Part shown: piece by piece, positions 32,533 to 41,637 of the stretch
How the letters are laid out: each line of letters starts with the position of its first letter
Position numbering within the stretch: the stretch's first letter is position 1
NCBI GenBank assembly: GCA_963708425.1
Contig: OY970206.1
Coordinates: 1,736,001 to 1,800,000 of the forward strand
Length of the DNA stretch: 64,000 nt
Direction: 5' to 3'
DNA from: JACMNW01 sp963708425
Lineage (GTDB): Bacteria; Pseudomonadota; Alphaproteobacteria; Rhodobacterales; Rhodobacteraceae
The notes under the pieces: generated by a model
The model's input: only the letters and a program-made list of their open reading frames with translations
Database searches by the model: none
Told to the model about the DNA's origin: nothing
Made by a program: the position numbers and the translations under genes

Positions 32533-33411
32533 TCAACCCTTGACACCAGTCGATGCGATCGACGCGATGAAGGCGCGTTGCAGGTAAAGGTAAAAGGCCA
32601 GCACGGGCACCGTGATCATGGAAAGATAGGCCATGATTTCGCCCCAAGCGCGGTTCAGCTGGAAGAAATATTGCAGGCCAACCATGACGGGGCGGTAACC
32701 CTCTTCTTGAACCACCATCAGGGGCCAAAGGTACTGGTTGTACATGTAAAGAAACTTCAAGATCGCGGCGGTAGCAATAACCGGGCCCGCAAGCGGCATT
32801 ACGATGCGACGGTAAATCTGTACCCAAGATGCGCCTTCAACCCGAGCGGCCTCGATCAATTCGCCGGGCAAGTCTTTGAAGTACTGCACGAAGAGAAAGA
32901 TTGTCAGACCATCTGCGATGAAAGGCACAATCTGCACATGGTAGCTGTTCAACCAGCCCGTAGTGAACCCGTCCAAGCCCAGCCAAGGCAATTTGGATGC
33001 AATCAGAAGCAACGGGATCGCGATGGTTTCAAACGGCACAATAAGCGTGGCCAGAATGATCGTCAGCGCAAGGTCCCTGCCCTGCCAGCCGATAAACACA
33101 AAGGCAAACGCGGCCATCGAACAAACCAACAACGACAGCACCACCGTCATGCCGGTAACTAACACCGAGTTAAAGATGAACAGGCCCACCGGTGCCCGTT
33201 TGAACGCGGCGGTGTAGTTATCAAGGCTGATATCGCCCACCGGAAGAAACGCGCGCAAGGACGCGGTATCGGCCAGCAATTGCTGATCGGGTTTCAGGCT
33301 GGACACGACCATGAACACCAGCGGAAAGACAAAGATGATGGCGATCAGGGTCAGCACGGCATAGCGCACGAACAAGCGCAGCCCGTGGTTGTCAGACGAA
33401 ATCGAGGCCAT
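32533..33411 (-). CDS. Carbohydrate ABC transporter permease (MalG type)
   Basis: A 292-residue inner-membrane permease with six helices. It starts MASISSDNHGLRLFVRYAVL, has LKPDQQLLADTASLRAFLPV, and the EAA loop is ELIEAARVEGASWVQIYRRIVMPLAGP. This is the MalG-type partner of the CUT1 importer. It directly abuts the MalF-type gene: its start at 33411 is the base after that gene's last base on this strand. Confidence 0.9.
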   Translation of the reverse strand: MASISSDNHGLRLFVRYAVLTLIAIIFVFPLVFMVVSSLKPDQQLLADTASLRAFLPVGDISLDNYTAAFKRAPVGLFIFNSVLVTGMTVVLSLLVCSMAAFAFVFIGWQGRDLALTIILATLIVPFETIAIPLLLIASKLPWLGLDGFTTGWLNSYHVQIVPFIADGLTIFLFVQYFKDLPGELIEAARVEGASWVQIYRRIVMPLAGPVIATAAILKFLYMYNQYLWPLMVVQEEGYRPVMVGLQYFFQLNRAWGEIMAYLSMITVPVLAFYLYLQRAFIASIASTGVKG

Positions 33412-34482
33412 TTATGTGCGCTCCCGTGTCAGCCAGCGTTGGAAAAGCGAAACCGACAGCACGATCACAAACAGAATGACCGAAATGGCCGACCCGCCCG
33501 AGATGTCTTGCTTGCCATAACCACGATCAATGGCTTGAAAAACAATGGTTTGCGTGCTGTCCAGCGGTCCGCCGCTTGTCATCACATCAATCTGCGCAAA
33601 CACGGCAAAGGCCTGCATAGTGATCACGATCAGGATCAGCACCGCAGTGTTTTTCAGCCCCGGCCAGGTGATGTAGCGAAAGGTTTGCCATTTGCTGGCG
33701 CCTTCAATTGCGCCTGCCTCGTAGAGGGTGGGTGAAATGGTTTGTAGGCCGGATAGCCAGATCACCATGTGAAAGCCGACCGCCTGCCAGATCGACATGG
33801 CGATGATCGCGCCCAAGGCGGTGTTCGGATTGCCTAGCCAATCTATCTTGGGGATCGCTCCGAAACTGATCGCGCTCAGCAGGTTGTTCAACAGTCCTGA
33901 ATCGCCATCATAAATGAACCGCCACAGTAGTGAGACGACGACGATGGAAACCACCACCGGCATGAAGTAAATCGTGCGAAAGATGTTGATGCCGCGCAGA
34001 CGTTGGTTGATCAGAAGGGCGAGCCCAAGCGCTAGACCTGCCTGAACAGGTGCCACCACGATCACAAAAAGCAGAGAGTTGACGATCGCCGTCATGAATA
34101 CCACATCGCGCGCCAGCACCACGAATTTCGCGTCACCCCAGCCAAGGCTGAACCATTCGCGCATACCGTTCAGGCCGGGATAATCGGGGTTGTTGCGGGT
34201 AAAACTGCGGATCGCCGTATACTCTGGCGCGCCGTCTTTCATCACGACCGCCCCCGCCGCATCGACCACAGGATCCAGCATCAGCGTGCCTACCCCCAGC
34301 AGTTGGCGATAATTGGCAAGGCCGGTAAACTCGGTTGGGTTGGGCGAAATCAGCCGCTGGTTGGTGAACGACAGGACAATGGCAAAGAAGAACGGCAAGA
34401 TCACAAAACCCGCAATCAACAGCGCCGCTGGACCCGCCATCAGCCATCCAGCCCGGTTGGATCTTTGAAATTTCGAAGCCAT
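33412..34482 (-). CDS. Carbohydrate ABC transporter permease (MalF type)
   Basis: An inner-membrane permease of about 356 residues. ATG 34482 (MASKFQRSNRAGWLMAGPAA) is chosen because GGGGGAGGG lies just upstream; an open frame upstream of it is not family-like. After the first helix there is a periplasmic segment of about 80 residues (LGVGTLMLDPVVDAAGAVVM to MREWFSLGWGDAKF), longer than in minimal MalF-like permeases. The EAA loop ALYEAGAIEGASKWQTFRYIT-like sequence precedes the last helices. It forms the channel with the MalG-type protein. Confidence 0.88.
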   Translation of the reverse strand: MASKFQRSNRAGWLMAGPAALLIAGFVILPFFFAIVLSFTNQRLISPNPTEFTGLANYRQLLGVGTLMLDPVVDAAGAVVMKDGAPEYTAIRSFTRNNPDYPGLNGMREWFSLGWGDAKFVVLARDVVFMTAIVNSLLFVIVVAPVQAGLALGLALLINQRLRGINIFRTIYFMPVVVSIVVVSLLWRFIYDGDSGLLNNLLSAISFGAIPKIDWLGNPNTALGAIIAMSIWQAVGFHMVIWLSGLQTISPTLYEAGAIEGASKWQTFRYITWPGLKNTAVLILIVITMQAFAVFAQIDVMTSGGPLDSTQTIVFQAIDRGYGKQDISGGSAISVILFVIVLSVSLFQRWLTRERT

Positions 34483-34509
34483 CGAACCCTCCCCCAAGAG
34501 ATGCGGTGT

Positions 34510-34533
34510 CGGGGTGGCGCGAACGCCACCCCG
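34510..34533 (-). promoter_or_regulatory. Intercistronic hairpin with TTCG loop after the sugar-binding-protein gene
   Basis: On the minus strand, CGGGGTGGCG-TTCG-CGCCACCCCG forms a perfect 10-bp stem with a UUCG tetraloop. It lies between the binding-protein stop and the MalF-type permease. No T-run follows. Such stems stabilise binding-protein mRNA in ABC operons. Confidence 0.65.
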
Positions 34534-34540
34534 TTTGGTA

Positions 34541-35794
34541 TTAGTGGCCGTAGCCGCCATTCTTTTCGATGTCGGCGTTGATCTCGTCCACAGCTGCATC
34601 CAGCGTGGCCGCAACTTCGGCACCATTGGCGATATCAGCCAGCGCCTTTTCAAACACCTTGGCCTCGACCACGTAGCCGGGGGTGACCGGACGCACCAAG
34701 GCCTGTGCTTCGGTCAGCCCGAAGAACACCGCCATCGGCCCGCCATCCTTGTAGTTTTCGGTCATCGCAGCCGCAGTTTTGGTGGCCGGGATCAGACCGA
34801 TACCGTTGGAAAAGTCGGCCAAATACTTGTCAGCCAGTGCGAACTGGATAAACGCCGATGCCCCATCAGGATGCTTGGATGTGCCCGAAATGCCAAACTG
34901 CCAGCTTGCAGCACCAATTTTTGACCCATTGCCAAAATCGGGCGCGGGCAAAAACACAGTGTCCGCGTTGGCTTTAAGTGAATTCAGCGCGGCCCAGTTG
35001 CCATTCCATGAGAACGCATATTTGCCAGCCGCAAATCCATTGTCGCGGTCTGCTGGGTCTTGCGTGGCCTGCACATAGCCGCCGGTGAACAGACCCTGCC
35101 ACCAATTGCCAAATGCCATAGCCGCATCGCCGTTCAATGCACCTTCGGCGGTTTTATAGGTGGTGCGATCAACCAAGTCACCGCCGAAAGACTGCAAGAA
35201 GGGCGAGAACGCATAGGGATACCATTCGCCTGTCCACGCCATGCCCAGATCCAGCGCATACTCAAATTTGCCAGATGCTTTGGCTGCATCCAGCGCCGCT
35301 TGGAATTCTTCGCCCGTCCAAGGCTCGGCAATCGTGGGCGTGCGCAGTTTCAATTCGTCCAGATAGGATTGACGCGTGACCAAAGCCACGGCCGCATCCC
35401 ACAGACCAATGGAGTAAAGTTTGCCGTTCCAATAGCCTTTTGGGCCGGGCAGGAAGTCGGCAATAACTGCTTCGTCGATTTGCAGCGGTTGCATGTAGCC
35501 AGACCATGCCCAGTTTGGCATGACAGGGCCGTCTACGTCCAAAATATCGGGCAGATTGCCCGCCAGCGCGCCCGCAACGACACTATCGTTATAAGCAGCC
35601 TGAGGGAAACTTTGCAGCTCCACCTTCCAGTCGGTCTGGCTGGCGTTAAAGTCGGTGACGATCTGGTCGATGATCTTTGCCTCAACCTCGTTTCCCGCCC
35701 CGTGATACCACATGGTCAATGCAGTTTGGGCCTGTGCGGCGCTGCCCATAACGGCGGCAAGTGCCAGTCCTGATAGCCAATTCATCTTGGTCAT
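34541..35794 (-). CDS. Carbohydrate ABC transporter substrate-binding protein (family 1)
   Basis: A 417-residue periplasmic protein. The signal peptide is MTKMNWLSGLALAAVMGSAA with cleavage after AQA. The mature part begins QTALTMWYHGAGNEVEAKII and has the CUT1 pattern FAAGKYAFSWNGNWAALNSL and AASWQFGISGTSKHPDGASA. It binds an oligosaccharide or glycoside for the MalFG-K importer that follows. A GH32/GH68-like hydrolase in the operon suggests a fructoside such as sucrose, but other sugars are possible. It starts three bases after the lacI-type stop. Confidence 0.9.
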   Translation of the reverse strand: MTKMNWLSGLALAAVMGSAAQAQTALTMWYHGAGNEVEAKIIDQIVTDFNASQTDWKVELQSFPQAAYNDSVVAGALAGNLPDILDVDGPVMPNWAWSGYMQPLQIDEAVIADFLPGPKGYWNGKLYSIGLWDAAVALVTRQSYLDELKLRTPTIAEPWTGEEFQAALDAAKASGKFEYALDLGMAWTGEWYPYAFSPFLQSFGGDLVDRTTYKTAEGALNGDAAMAFGNWWQGLFTGGYVQATQDPADRDNGFAAGKYAFSWNGNWAALNSLKANADTVFLPAPDFGNGSKIGAASWQFGISGTSKHPDGASAFIQFALADKYLADFSNGIGLIPATKTAAAMTENYKDGGPMAVFFGLTEAQALVRPVTPGYVVEAKVFEKALADIANGAEVAATLDAAVDEINADIEKNGGYGH

Positions 35795-35797
35795 GCG

Positions 35798-36880
35798 TCA
35801 TTCCTCCCTGACGGTTTTCAACTGTTGGATGTTCGAGCGGCGTATTTCGGTAACCGAATTGCGCCAGTAGACCAGCCCCGACACCATTGTCGGGCTGCGG
35901 TCATCCCGGCTTTCACCGGAAATCATTGCCAAAAGACGCTGCGCTGCACGCACACCCATGGCGATATAGGGCAGTTCCACTGTGGTCAGTGGCGGATACA
36001 GGGTTTCTGCGATGACCCGGTAATTGTCGTATCCCGCGACAGAAATTTCTTCGGGCACCTTCAGCCCGCGAGATCGCAGAATGCCGTAAACTTTCAGTGC
36101 CATTTTGTCATTGCCACAGCAGAACGTCGTTGGCGGATCCGCCAAGCGCAGCATGCGGTCGATGGCATCCCACAAAAGCTGCGTCTCACCCGCCCGCTCT
36201 TCCAGATCGCAGTCTTGCACCAGCGTCGGATCAAAGCTGATGCCAGCATCAGCCAAAGCTGTGCTATATCCAAGCGTCCTAAGAGGCGTGGCCGCAATGC
36301 CGCTGCGCAACGTCAGATAAGCAATGCGACGGTGCCCAGCAGCGACAAGGCGCGCCACCAGATCATGCTGGCCCCGTTGATCATCGGGTAGCACGCTGGG
36401 TGTGCCAATGTCATCAAAGCAGTTTGCCAGTACCAAGGGAACATCGGCTGGAATTTTTGGCAGGATTACGCGCTGATGATACTCGGCAATATAAATCAGC
36501 CCCTCAACCCGGTGCTGCAAGAACGTGCGGATCAGGCCCGGCACATTGTCAGACTGCCCGTTGGTATCCGCAATCATCAGGGTCATGCCAGATTGCGCAA
36601 ACGCCTTCTGAATACCTTGCAGAATGAAAAGATCGGGCAATCCGGTGGGCGTTGTCGGCTCCTGCGCGGTCGAGATTGCGCCTGTGATCAGCCCCACCAG
36701 CCCCGACTTGTTGGACCGCATCATCCTTGCCGCATTGGATGGCACATAGCCCAAAGCCACCATCGCCGCCTCAACAGCATCGCGGGTATGGCGGCCAACT
36801 GGCGCATCGCCGTTCAACACGCGGCTGACCGTCTTCGCCGAAACACCTGCAGCTTTCGCCACATCATAGATTGTCGCCAC
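35798..36880 (-). CDS. LacI-family transcriptional regulator of the sugar operon
   Basis: A LacI-type repressor of about 360 residues and first gene of the sugar operon. The helix-turn-helix TIYDVAKAAGVSAKTVSRVL lies at the very start if translation begins at GTG 36880, which has GGGAGGGC just upstream. ATG 36913 would add 11 residues, and ATG 36946 lies inside the operator. The hinge and effector domain follow (PSNAARMMRSNKSGLVGLIT, VEGLIYIAEYHQRVILPKIP, STFCCGNDKMALKVYGILRS-like). Two palindromic operators sit directly upstream, so it probably represses its own operon until the imported sugar is present. Confidence 0.88.
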   Translation of the reverse strand: MATIYDVAKAAGVSAKTVSRVLNGDAPVGRHTRDAVEAAMVALGYVPSNAARMMRSNKSGLVGLITGAISTAQEPTTPTGLPDLFILQGIQKAFAQSGMTLMIADTNGQSDNVPGLIRTFLQHRVEGLIYIAEYHQRVILPKIPADVPLVLANCFDDIGTPSVLPDDQRGQHDLVARLVAAGHRRIAYLTLRSGIAATPLRTLGYSTALADAGISFDPTLVQDCDLEERAGETQLLWDAIDRMLRLADPPTTFCCGNDKMALKVYGILRSRGLKVPEEISVAGYDNYRVIAETLYPPLTTVELPYIAMGVRAAQRLLAMISGESRDDRSPTMVSGLVYWRNSVTEIRRSNIQQLKTVREE

Positions 36881-36940
36881 CCCGCCCTCCCGAGCTGCCT
36901 TCACCGCCCGCATGCTTACGCACTGCGCGATCACCCGAAA

Positions 36941-36968
36941 TGACATCGGTGTCATGACATCGGTGTCA
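36941..36968. promoter_or_regulatory. Tandem LacI-type operators
   Basis: TGACATCGGTGTCA occurs twice back to back (36941-36954 and 36955-36968). Each 14-mer is an almost perfect palindrome with a central CG and fits the LacI/CcpA-type operator form TGWNANCGNTNWCA. The pair sits directly in front of the lacI-type gene, in the promoter of the sugar operon. Confidence 0.8.
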
Positions 36969-37223
36969 TAGCCTGATCGGAAACCCTTTGTCAACTGAAT
37001 CGTCGCATGGGTTGTGCAGTCTATCCGTTGAAAAATTGACCCCCTGATCGAAAAGTCAGACTCTCAAAGCCTGCTTTGTTTGATGTGTGCGAGAAGCGGT
37101 CACCTCGATATGGCCCATCAGGTCATTAACGGGTGTGATCGGTCATTCGTTACTACCGGCCTCTTCGAACTGCGGCGCGATTGACGCGGAATTCTGTGTT
37201 CTAAGAGTATTGGCAGGATGGTA

Positions 37224-37430
37224 TCATTGTACGTTGTGCCCGCCTACCACCCGCAACCTCGGCTTCAGCATTTCCCCCACCCGCATTGACCCCGGCACGC
37301 AGTGGCGAGTCGATCAGGCGGGCATATCGCTGGGTGGTGCCTATTTGCGTGTGGCCGAGAAGCCGCCCGATCATTTCCAGCGAAGCCCAGCGGGGACCAG
37401 CAGGGATGCAAACGTGTTGCGAGGGTCATA
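37224..37430 (-). pseudogene. Tyrosine recombinase (integrase) C-terminal remnant
   Basis: On the minus strand, a degraded reading gives NTFASLLVPAG, then after a frameshift LEMIGRLLGHTQIGTTQRY, ARLIDSPLRAGVNA, and after a second shift GEMLKPRLRVVGGHNVQ ending at TGA 37226-37224. LLGHTQIGTTQRYA carries the conserved histidine box and the catalytic tyrosine of phage-type integrases. The N-terminal and core parts are missing. It lies about 400 bases from the 3' end of tRNA-Ser(GCT), a common integration site. Confidence 0.75.
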
Positions 37431-37716
37431 CCCACTAACAGCTGGTTGCCACTCCGAGGATTTGGGCTAGTGTTCGACGCCAACGCAACTTGGGATGTCG
37501 GTGATCTAATATCTCGGCTCTACTTCGTGTGCCGCCTTTGCGACCACTTTGATTGCATCGCCGCAACAAAGGTTCGATGCTGGTCCCATCTCGATGCAGA
37601 CGGAACTAGCATTGAAAAGTGACGCACAAGATCATAAAGTTACGTTATTGCATATAGTTACAGCCTGTGAACTAAAATGCCGAAGTCCACAGCTTTGGAG
37701 AGTACCGGCCCGCAGA
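37431..37716. other. Unassigned stretch between integrase remnant and tRNA-Ser flank
   Basis: No gene is recognised. The sequence is relatively AT-rich and resembles decayed mobile-element DNA. Short open frames on both strands show no family match. Confidence 0.35.
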
Positions 37717-37857
37717 GAGCAATCTGCGGCAACAACACAATAGCCGCAGTTCACGGGTCTGCCCGCATAACCCTTGGATATAACAAGAAAATTCTGTGCA
37801 TCCATTCGCCAGAGAGCGGATTGCAGTGTGCAAGTGGCGGAGGCGGTGGGATTCGAA
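37717..37857. repeat. tRNA-Ser flank and 3' end, duplicated in degenerate form at 16216-16338
   Basis: This segment runs from just outside the tRNA into its T-arm. It shares AGCAATCTGC, GCCCGCATAACCCT, ATTCTG and the exact 14-mer GCAAGTGGCGGAGG (37830-37843) with the copy 21.5 kb to the left, in the same orientation. The right part coincides with the 3' end of the intact tRNA-Ser gene. Confidence 0.6.
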
Positions 37858-37924
37858 CCCACGGTGGGCTTCCACCCACGCTCAGTTAGCAACCGAGTGC
37901 TTTCGGCCTCTCAGCCACGCCTCC
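37835..37924 (-). tRNA. tRNA-Ser(GCT)
   Basis: A 90-base class II tRNA with an encoded CCA. Acceptor GGAGGCG pairs with CGCCTCC, the anticodon loop is TTGCTAA (anticodon GCT), there is a long variable arm (GTGGGTGGAAGCCCAC region), and the T-arm is GTGGGTTCGAATCCCAC. Its 3' end faces the integrase remnant. Confidence 0.95.
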
Positions 37925-37992
37925 AACGAATTCCGTTTAACGAACAGCACTTGGCTGGGCAAGGGGGAAAGGGTGCGGCCAAGCATACTTAG

Positions 37993-40900
37993 TCACGCCG
38001 CATAGCGCCCGTTGTCCAACCGCTCGGCGTAGCCCATCACCGCCAGGCTTTCCAACAACGGCTCTACTGCCGTGGCGCGCAGCCGCACGAACTGGCGGGC
38101 CATCTGGTCGGGGCTGGCCTCGCCCATTTCGGCCAGCTTGGCGCGCAGGGCGGCAAACTGGTCTGGCATCGCCTTTGGCCAGGCCGCCTTGGCCACGCTT
38201 TCCACCACGCCCACATCCATCGCCGTTTGTGCAGGTATCGCCGCCGCATGGCCGCCGGGGTTCTGATATTCCGGCCGCAGCCAGCGGATCAGCCCGGCCG
38301 CCTCTTCCGCCGCGCGTTCGCGGTTCAGCGCCACCAGACGGTGCAGGATCTGATCGTCGGTCAAGTCGGCAGGCCAGCCATAGGCCGCCGCTACCGCCAC
38401 ATCGATCCGGTCATGAATGTCGCGCAGAATGCCGATCAGCCCCTGCTCATAGACCTCGTGATCGCGCCCTTCAATCCGCTCGCCGGCGCGGAGTTTTTCG
38501 AGGCAATTGTACATCGCCGTCAGCGTCAGTTTCGGATGCGCCGCCTGCCGCGCCTTCCTGTGCGCATCAAGGTCTTCGCCGAGTTGCCGCAGCACGGCCT
38601 TTTGCGAGTCAGTGGGGGTTGGGAAGGGGAAGGGGTCGAAGCATTTGGTTTTGGCATAAACGGGGTCGTTTCCGACGCCCAACCAACTTCCGGCTTCAAG
38701 AGACCACACCACATGGATTTTCGACGATAGTATTGCCAGAAACTCGCCTGAAGGCACAGCCAGTACGATCAGCTTGTTATCAGGCAATGTCGTCTCACTG
38801 AGAAACTGAAATACACGATGTTTCGAAGTTTCAACCGTGACCGCAAACCTGCCAATCCCCGAAAAAGCTGGCCTGAACGTGCTGAGCGTTTCACCGAAAA
38901 GCCACCAATTATTTCGTCTGGATGGCCGATTGTTCAGGTCGCGCTCCGGCTTAACATTGTCAACCACATGCTGATAGACGGCCGGGAACTTACTTCGAAC
39001 CTGTAATTCCGTTAAGCCAAAAAGATCAATTACCATCAGGTCACGTGGTATGGCGTTCAGATCACGGCCATTACGGTAGTCACGGATATGCCTCTCTAAT
39101 CCCGGCACAGTTCCCAAGCCTACAGCGCGCGCTTGATCACGGGTAATCAAGAAACCTGCTCCAAATAGCATTACCCCCCTCGAAGCAAGGCGCTCATTTG
39201 CTTGTAGTGGCTTTGCCGTTGCAACATCCGCACCCAACCGCAGGTCAGCAAATATCGTTCCCTGCTCCGTGCTCAGCGTAATATCCCGACCTTCGTTGCC
39301 GTCTTCGGTCTTCGCCTCACTCGCCACCGTCAGCAGCCGCCCGTCACCCTTCCCCCGTTCCGCCACTGTCATCGCAATCCGCACTGCTGCCCCATCGCCG
39401 GAATCCACCCAAGGGTGGTCCGGGATGGCAAACACCAGCGACAGCGGCGTTTTCGGGTCGGCCAAATGCGGCTCCAACACGCGCCGATTGAAGGTTTGGC
39501 GCAGCGAATTGGTGGTGATCAGCCCAAAGCGCCGGGTGCCTTTGCCCTTGGCCGCCCCATAGGCGCGCGCCGCCAAAGCCGCCTTTTCCCACCAATACAT
39601 CACGAAATCTGCCGATTCCGGCAAGTTGGGGTAGGCTTTGCGAATGGCCTCAGTATAGCCATCGCCCAGCGCCTCGCGCATCCGGCTGGTGCCAATAAAC
39701 GGCGGGTTGCCAACGATGAAGGTCGCCTCGGGCCATGTCGCAGGCTTCGGTTTCAGATAATCCCAGACCTGTACCTGCGCGTTGGGGTCTGGCACTTTTT
39801 CACCCGTCACCGGATGAATGATCTTGGTATCCCCATCCCACCGCGTCACAAGTTTGCCCGCGCTATCCCGCCGTTCCCGCCTGCTGTCCCAATCCAGAAC
39901 CGCATCGCGGTTTTCGATATTGTGAAAATCGCGCAGCACGGGTTCCGCCGGGCTGGCGGTGCCATGGGTGCGGAAATGCCATTGCAGATAGCCGATCCAC
40001 AGCACCAATTCGGCCACCGCCGCCGCCCATGGGTTCAACTCGATGCCCAAAAACTGATGCGGGTCCACGGTATGCCCGGCAAGGCCCAACGCTGCCTGAT
40101 CTTCGCCCAGATCGCGCAGCAGGGCGATCACCTCGCCCTCCAGCCGTTTCATCAATTCCAGCGCGACATACAGAAAATTCCCCGATCCGCAGGCCGGGTC
40201 TAAAACGCGCACATCGCATAGCTTGCGGTGAAATTTATGCACCTCGGCGCGAGCATCGTCCAACTTGCCATCGGCGGCAAGGCGCTGCACAGCAACGGTG
40301 ACATCGCGCCAATCATCCCGCAGCGGCTCCATCACCGTGGGCGTTACCAACCGTTCAACATAGGCGCGCGGCGTGTAATGCGCGCCCAGCTTGTGACGGT
40401 CCTTCACCGACAGCGCGCGTTCCAACAGGGTGCCAAAAATCGCAGGTTCGACCTCGCGCCAATTGTGCGTGGCAGCATCAATCAGCAACCCCAGTTGCAG
40501 GGCGTTCAGCGGCAGGGCGGCGGCATCCTTGAACAGCCCGCCGTTAAAGCGTTTCAGATCGGTGGATAGAACGGTCGAAAACCCACCGGCATTCATCACC
40601 TCCCACAGCGCCTTTAGCGTCGGGGCGGCATGTTCCGGGTGGCCACGCAATTCTTTCAGCTTGGCGGTAAAGCTGCCTTTCGGGATCAGATCCACATCTT
40701 CGGCAAACATGGTGAACAGGCAGCGCATCAGAAAATTCGCCACCGCTTCGGGTTTGTGGCCCTGGCCTTCAAACGATTTGCCCAGTTCCGCCAGATGCCC
40801 GGCCACTTTGCGCGTTACCGCCGCACTGATCTTGGCCGGGTCCAGTGCCATCGGGTCGTTCCAGATGGCGACCAGCCGCTTGCGCACGGCGTCATCGCGC

Positions 40901-41454
40901 AAATCGTCCAGCGTGATGCGGTAGCGGTTGCCATCGGGAAACTGGCTGTAACCCTGCCCCTGACGGGAAAAGTCGGCATAAACCTCGATCACGTGGCCCA
41001 CATCGACAATCAGCAGAAACGGCGGCCAGCCGTCTTCTTTCGCCACCGCGCGGGCATAGCTGTCTGCCTGCGCCCGCGCCTTCAGCATGGTATCATCCCA
41101 CTTGGCCGAGCCGCGTTTGCCGTGCCCCTTCTGGGCAATCGCAGGCATATCGGCGATCAGCGCCAGTTGGTTGTCGGGCGCAGGGTCGGCATCGGCGCCT
41201 TGCTTTGCCTCCAGAATGAAACAGCCGCGCCGGTACAGATCAATCCGCCCGCGCCGCCCCGGCGGGCCAGTGTGGGTAAAGGTAACCGGGCGTTCAAAGC
41301 GGTAATCGTTGTTCTGCCCATCACTGGTGGCAGGTTTTGGTGGCTCGACGCCCAAAAGCCGGGTCAATTCGCCCGCAAAGCTGGGGAAATTGGCCATTTC
41401 ACTGCCGCCAGACGGTTTCCAGCGCTGAATGAACTCTTCAATGGCGGCGGTCAT
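37993..41454 (-). CDS. MmeI-like (type IIL) restriction-modification enzyme
   Basis: A 1153-residue single-chain enzyme that both methylates and cuts DNA. The N-terminal domain has the nuclease motif GRIDLYRRGCFILEAKQG (Asp72, Glu82-x-Lys84). A helical spacer follows (about 200-350), then an adenine methyltransferase domain with motif I LDPACGSGNF (418-427) and motif IV NPPF (583-586). A target-recognition region follows, then a C-terminal helical part. It is longer than MmeI (about 919 residues), with extra sequence after the recognition region. In this family methylation of one strand is enough for protection, so no partner gene is needed, and none is present. It lies alone between two tRNA genes, a typical spot for a defence gene gained by transfer. 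Confidence 0.88.
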   Translation of the reverse strand: MTAAIEEFIQRWKPSGGSEMANFPSFAGELTRLLGVEPPKPATSDGQNNDYRFERPVTFTHTGPPGRRGRIDLYRRGCFILEAKQGADADPAPDNQLALIADMPAIAQKGHGKRGSAKWDDTMLKARAQADSYARAVAKEDGWPPFLLIVDVGHVIEVYADFSRQGQGYSQFPDGNRYRITLDDLRDDAVRKRLVAIWNDPMALDPAKISAAVTRKVAGHLAELGKSFEGQGHKPEAVANFLMRCLFTMFAEDVDLIPKGSFTAKLKELRGHPEHAAPTLKALWEVMNAGGFSTVLSTDLKRFNGGLFKDAAALPLNALQLGLLIDAATHNWREVEPAIFGTLLERALSVKDRHKLGAHYTPRAYVERLVTPTVMEPLRDDWRDVTVAVQRLAADGKLDDARAEVHKFHRKLCDVRVLDPACGSGNFLYVALELMKRLEGEVIALLRDLGEDQAALGLAGHTVDPHQFLGIELNPWAAAVAELVLWIGYLQWHFRTHGTASPAEPVLRDFHNIENRDAVLDWDSRRERRDSAGKLVTRWDGDTKIIHPVTGEKVPDPNAQVQVWDYLKPKPATWPEATFIVGNPPFIGTSRMREALGDGYTEAIRKAYPNLPESADFVMYWWEKAALAARAYGAAKGKGTRRFGLITTNSLRQTFNRRVLEPHLADPKTPLSLVFAIPDHPWVDSGDGAAVRIAMTVAERGKGDGRLLTVASEAKTEDGNEGRDITLSTEQGTIFADLRLGADVATAKPLQANERLASRGVMLFGAGFLITRDQARAVGLGTVPGLERHIRDYRNGRDLNAIPRDLMVIDLFGLTELQVRSKFPAVYQHVVDNVKPERDLNNRPSRRNNWWLFGETLSTFRPAFSGIGRFAVTVETSKHRVFQFLSETTLPDNKLIVLAVPSGEFLAILSSKIHVVWSLEAGSWLGVGNDPVYAKTKCFDPFPFPTPTDSQKAVLRQLGEDLDAHRKARQAAHPKLTLTAMYNCLEKLRAGERIEGRDHEVYEQGLIGILRDIHDRIDVAVAAAYGWPADLTDDQILHRLVALNRERAAEEAAGLIRWLRPEYQNPGGHAAAIPAQTAMDVGVVESVAKAAWPKAMPDQFAALRAKLAEMGEASPDQMARQFVRLRATAVEPLLESLAVMGYAERLDNGRYAA

Positions 41455-41637
41455 GATACCCTTGGCAATGAACTGCTGGCTGCAACCTTAGCGGCGATCA
41501 GGGCCACTTCAACCGCAAACCATGTGTGTTACTAGGCCGTGGGGGGTTAAAATTTCCCTAACGGAAATCACAATATGAAGTATTTTCAATGTGATACCAA
41601 ACGTAACACGCGTGTTACCCCAGTGATATCTGAAAAC

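Noticed and set aside
16216..37924. A textbook genomic island with simple attL/attR
   Set aside because: Integrase remnant, tRNA and repeated flank are present, but homology between the two copies extends beyond the tRNA on the same side, which a single integration event would not give. It is kept only as a possible old composite island.
37993..41454. Part of a DISARM, BREX or type I restriction system
   Set aside because: No neighbouring helicase, specificity subunit, phosphatase or ATPase genes; the single-chain nuclease-methylase layout fits an MmeI-like enzyme.
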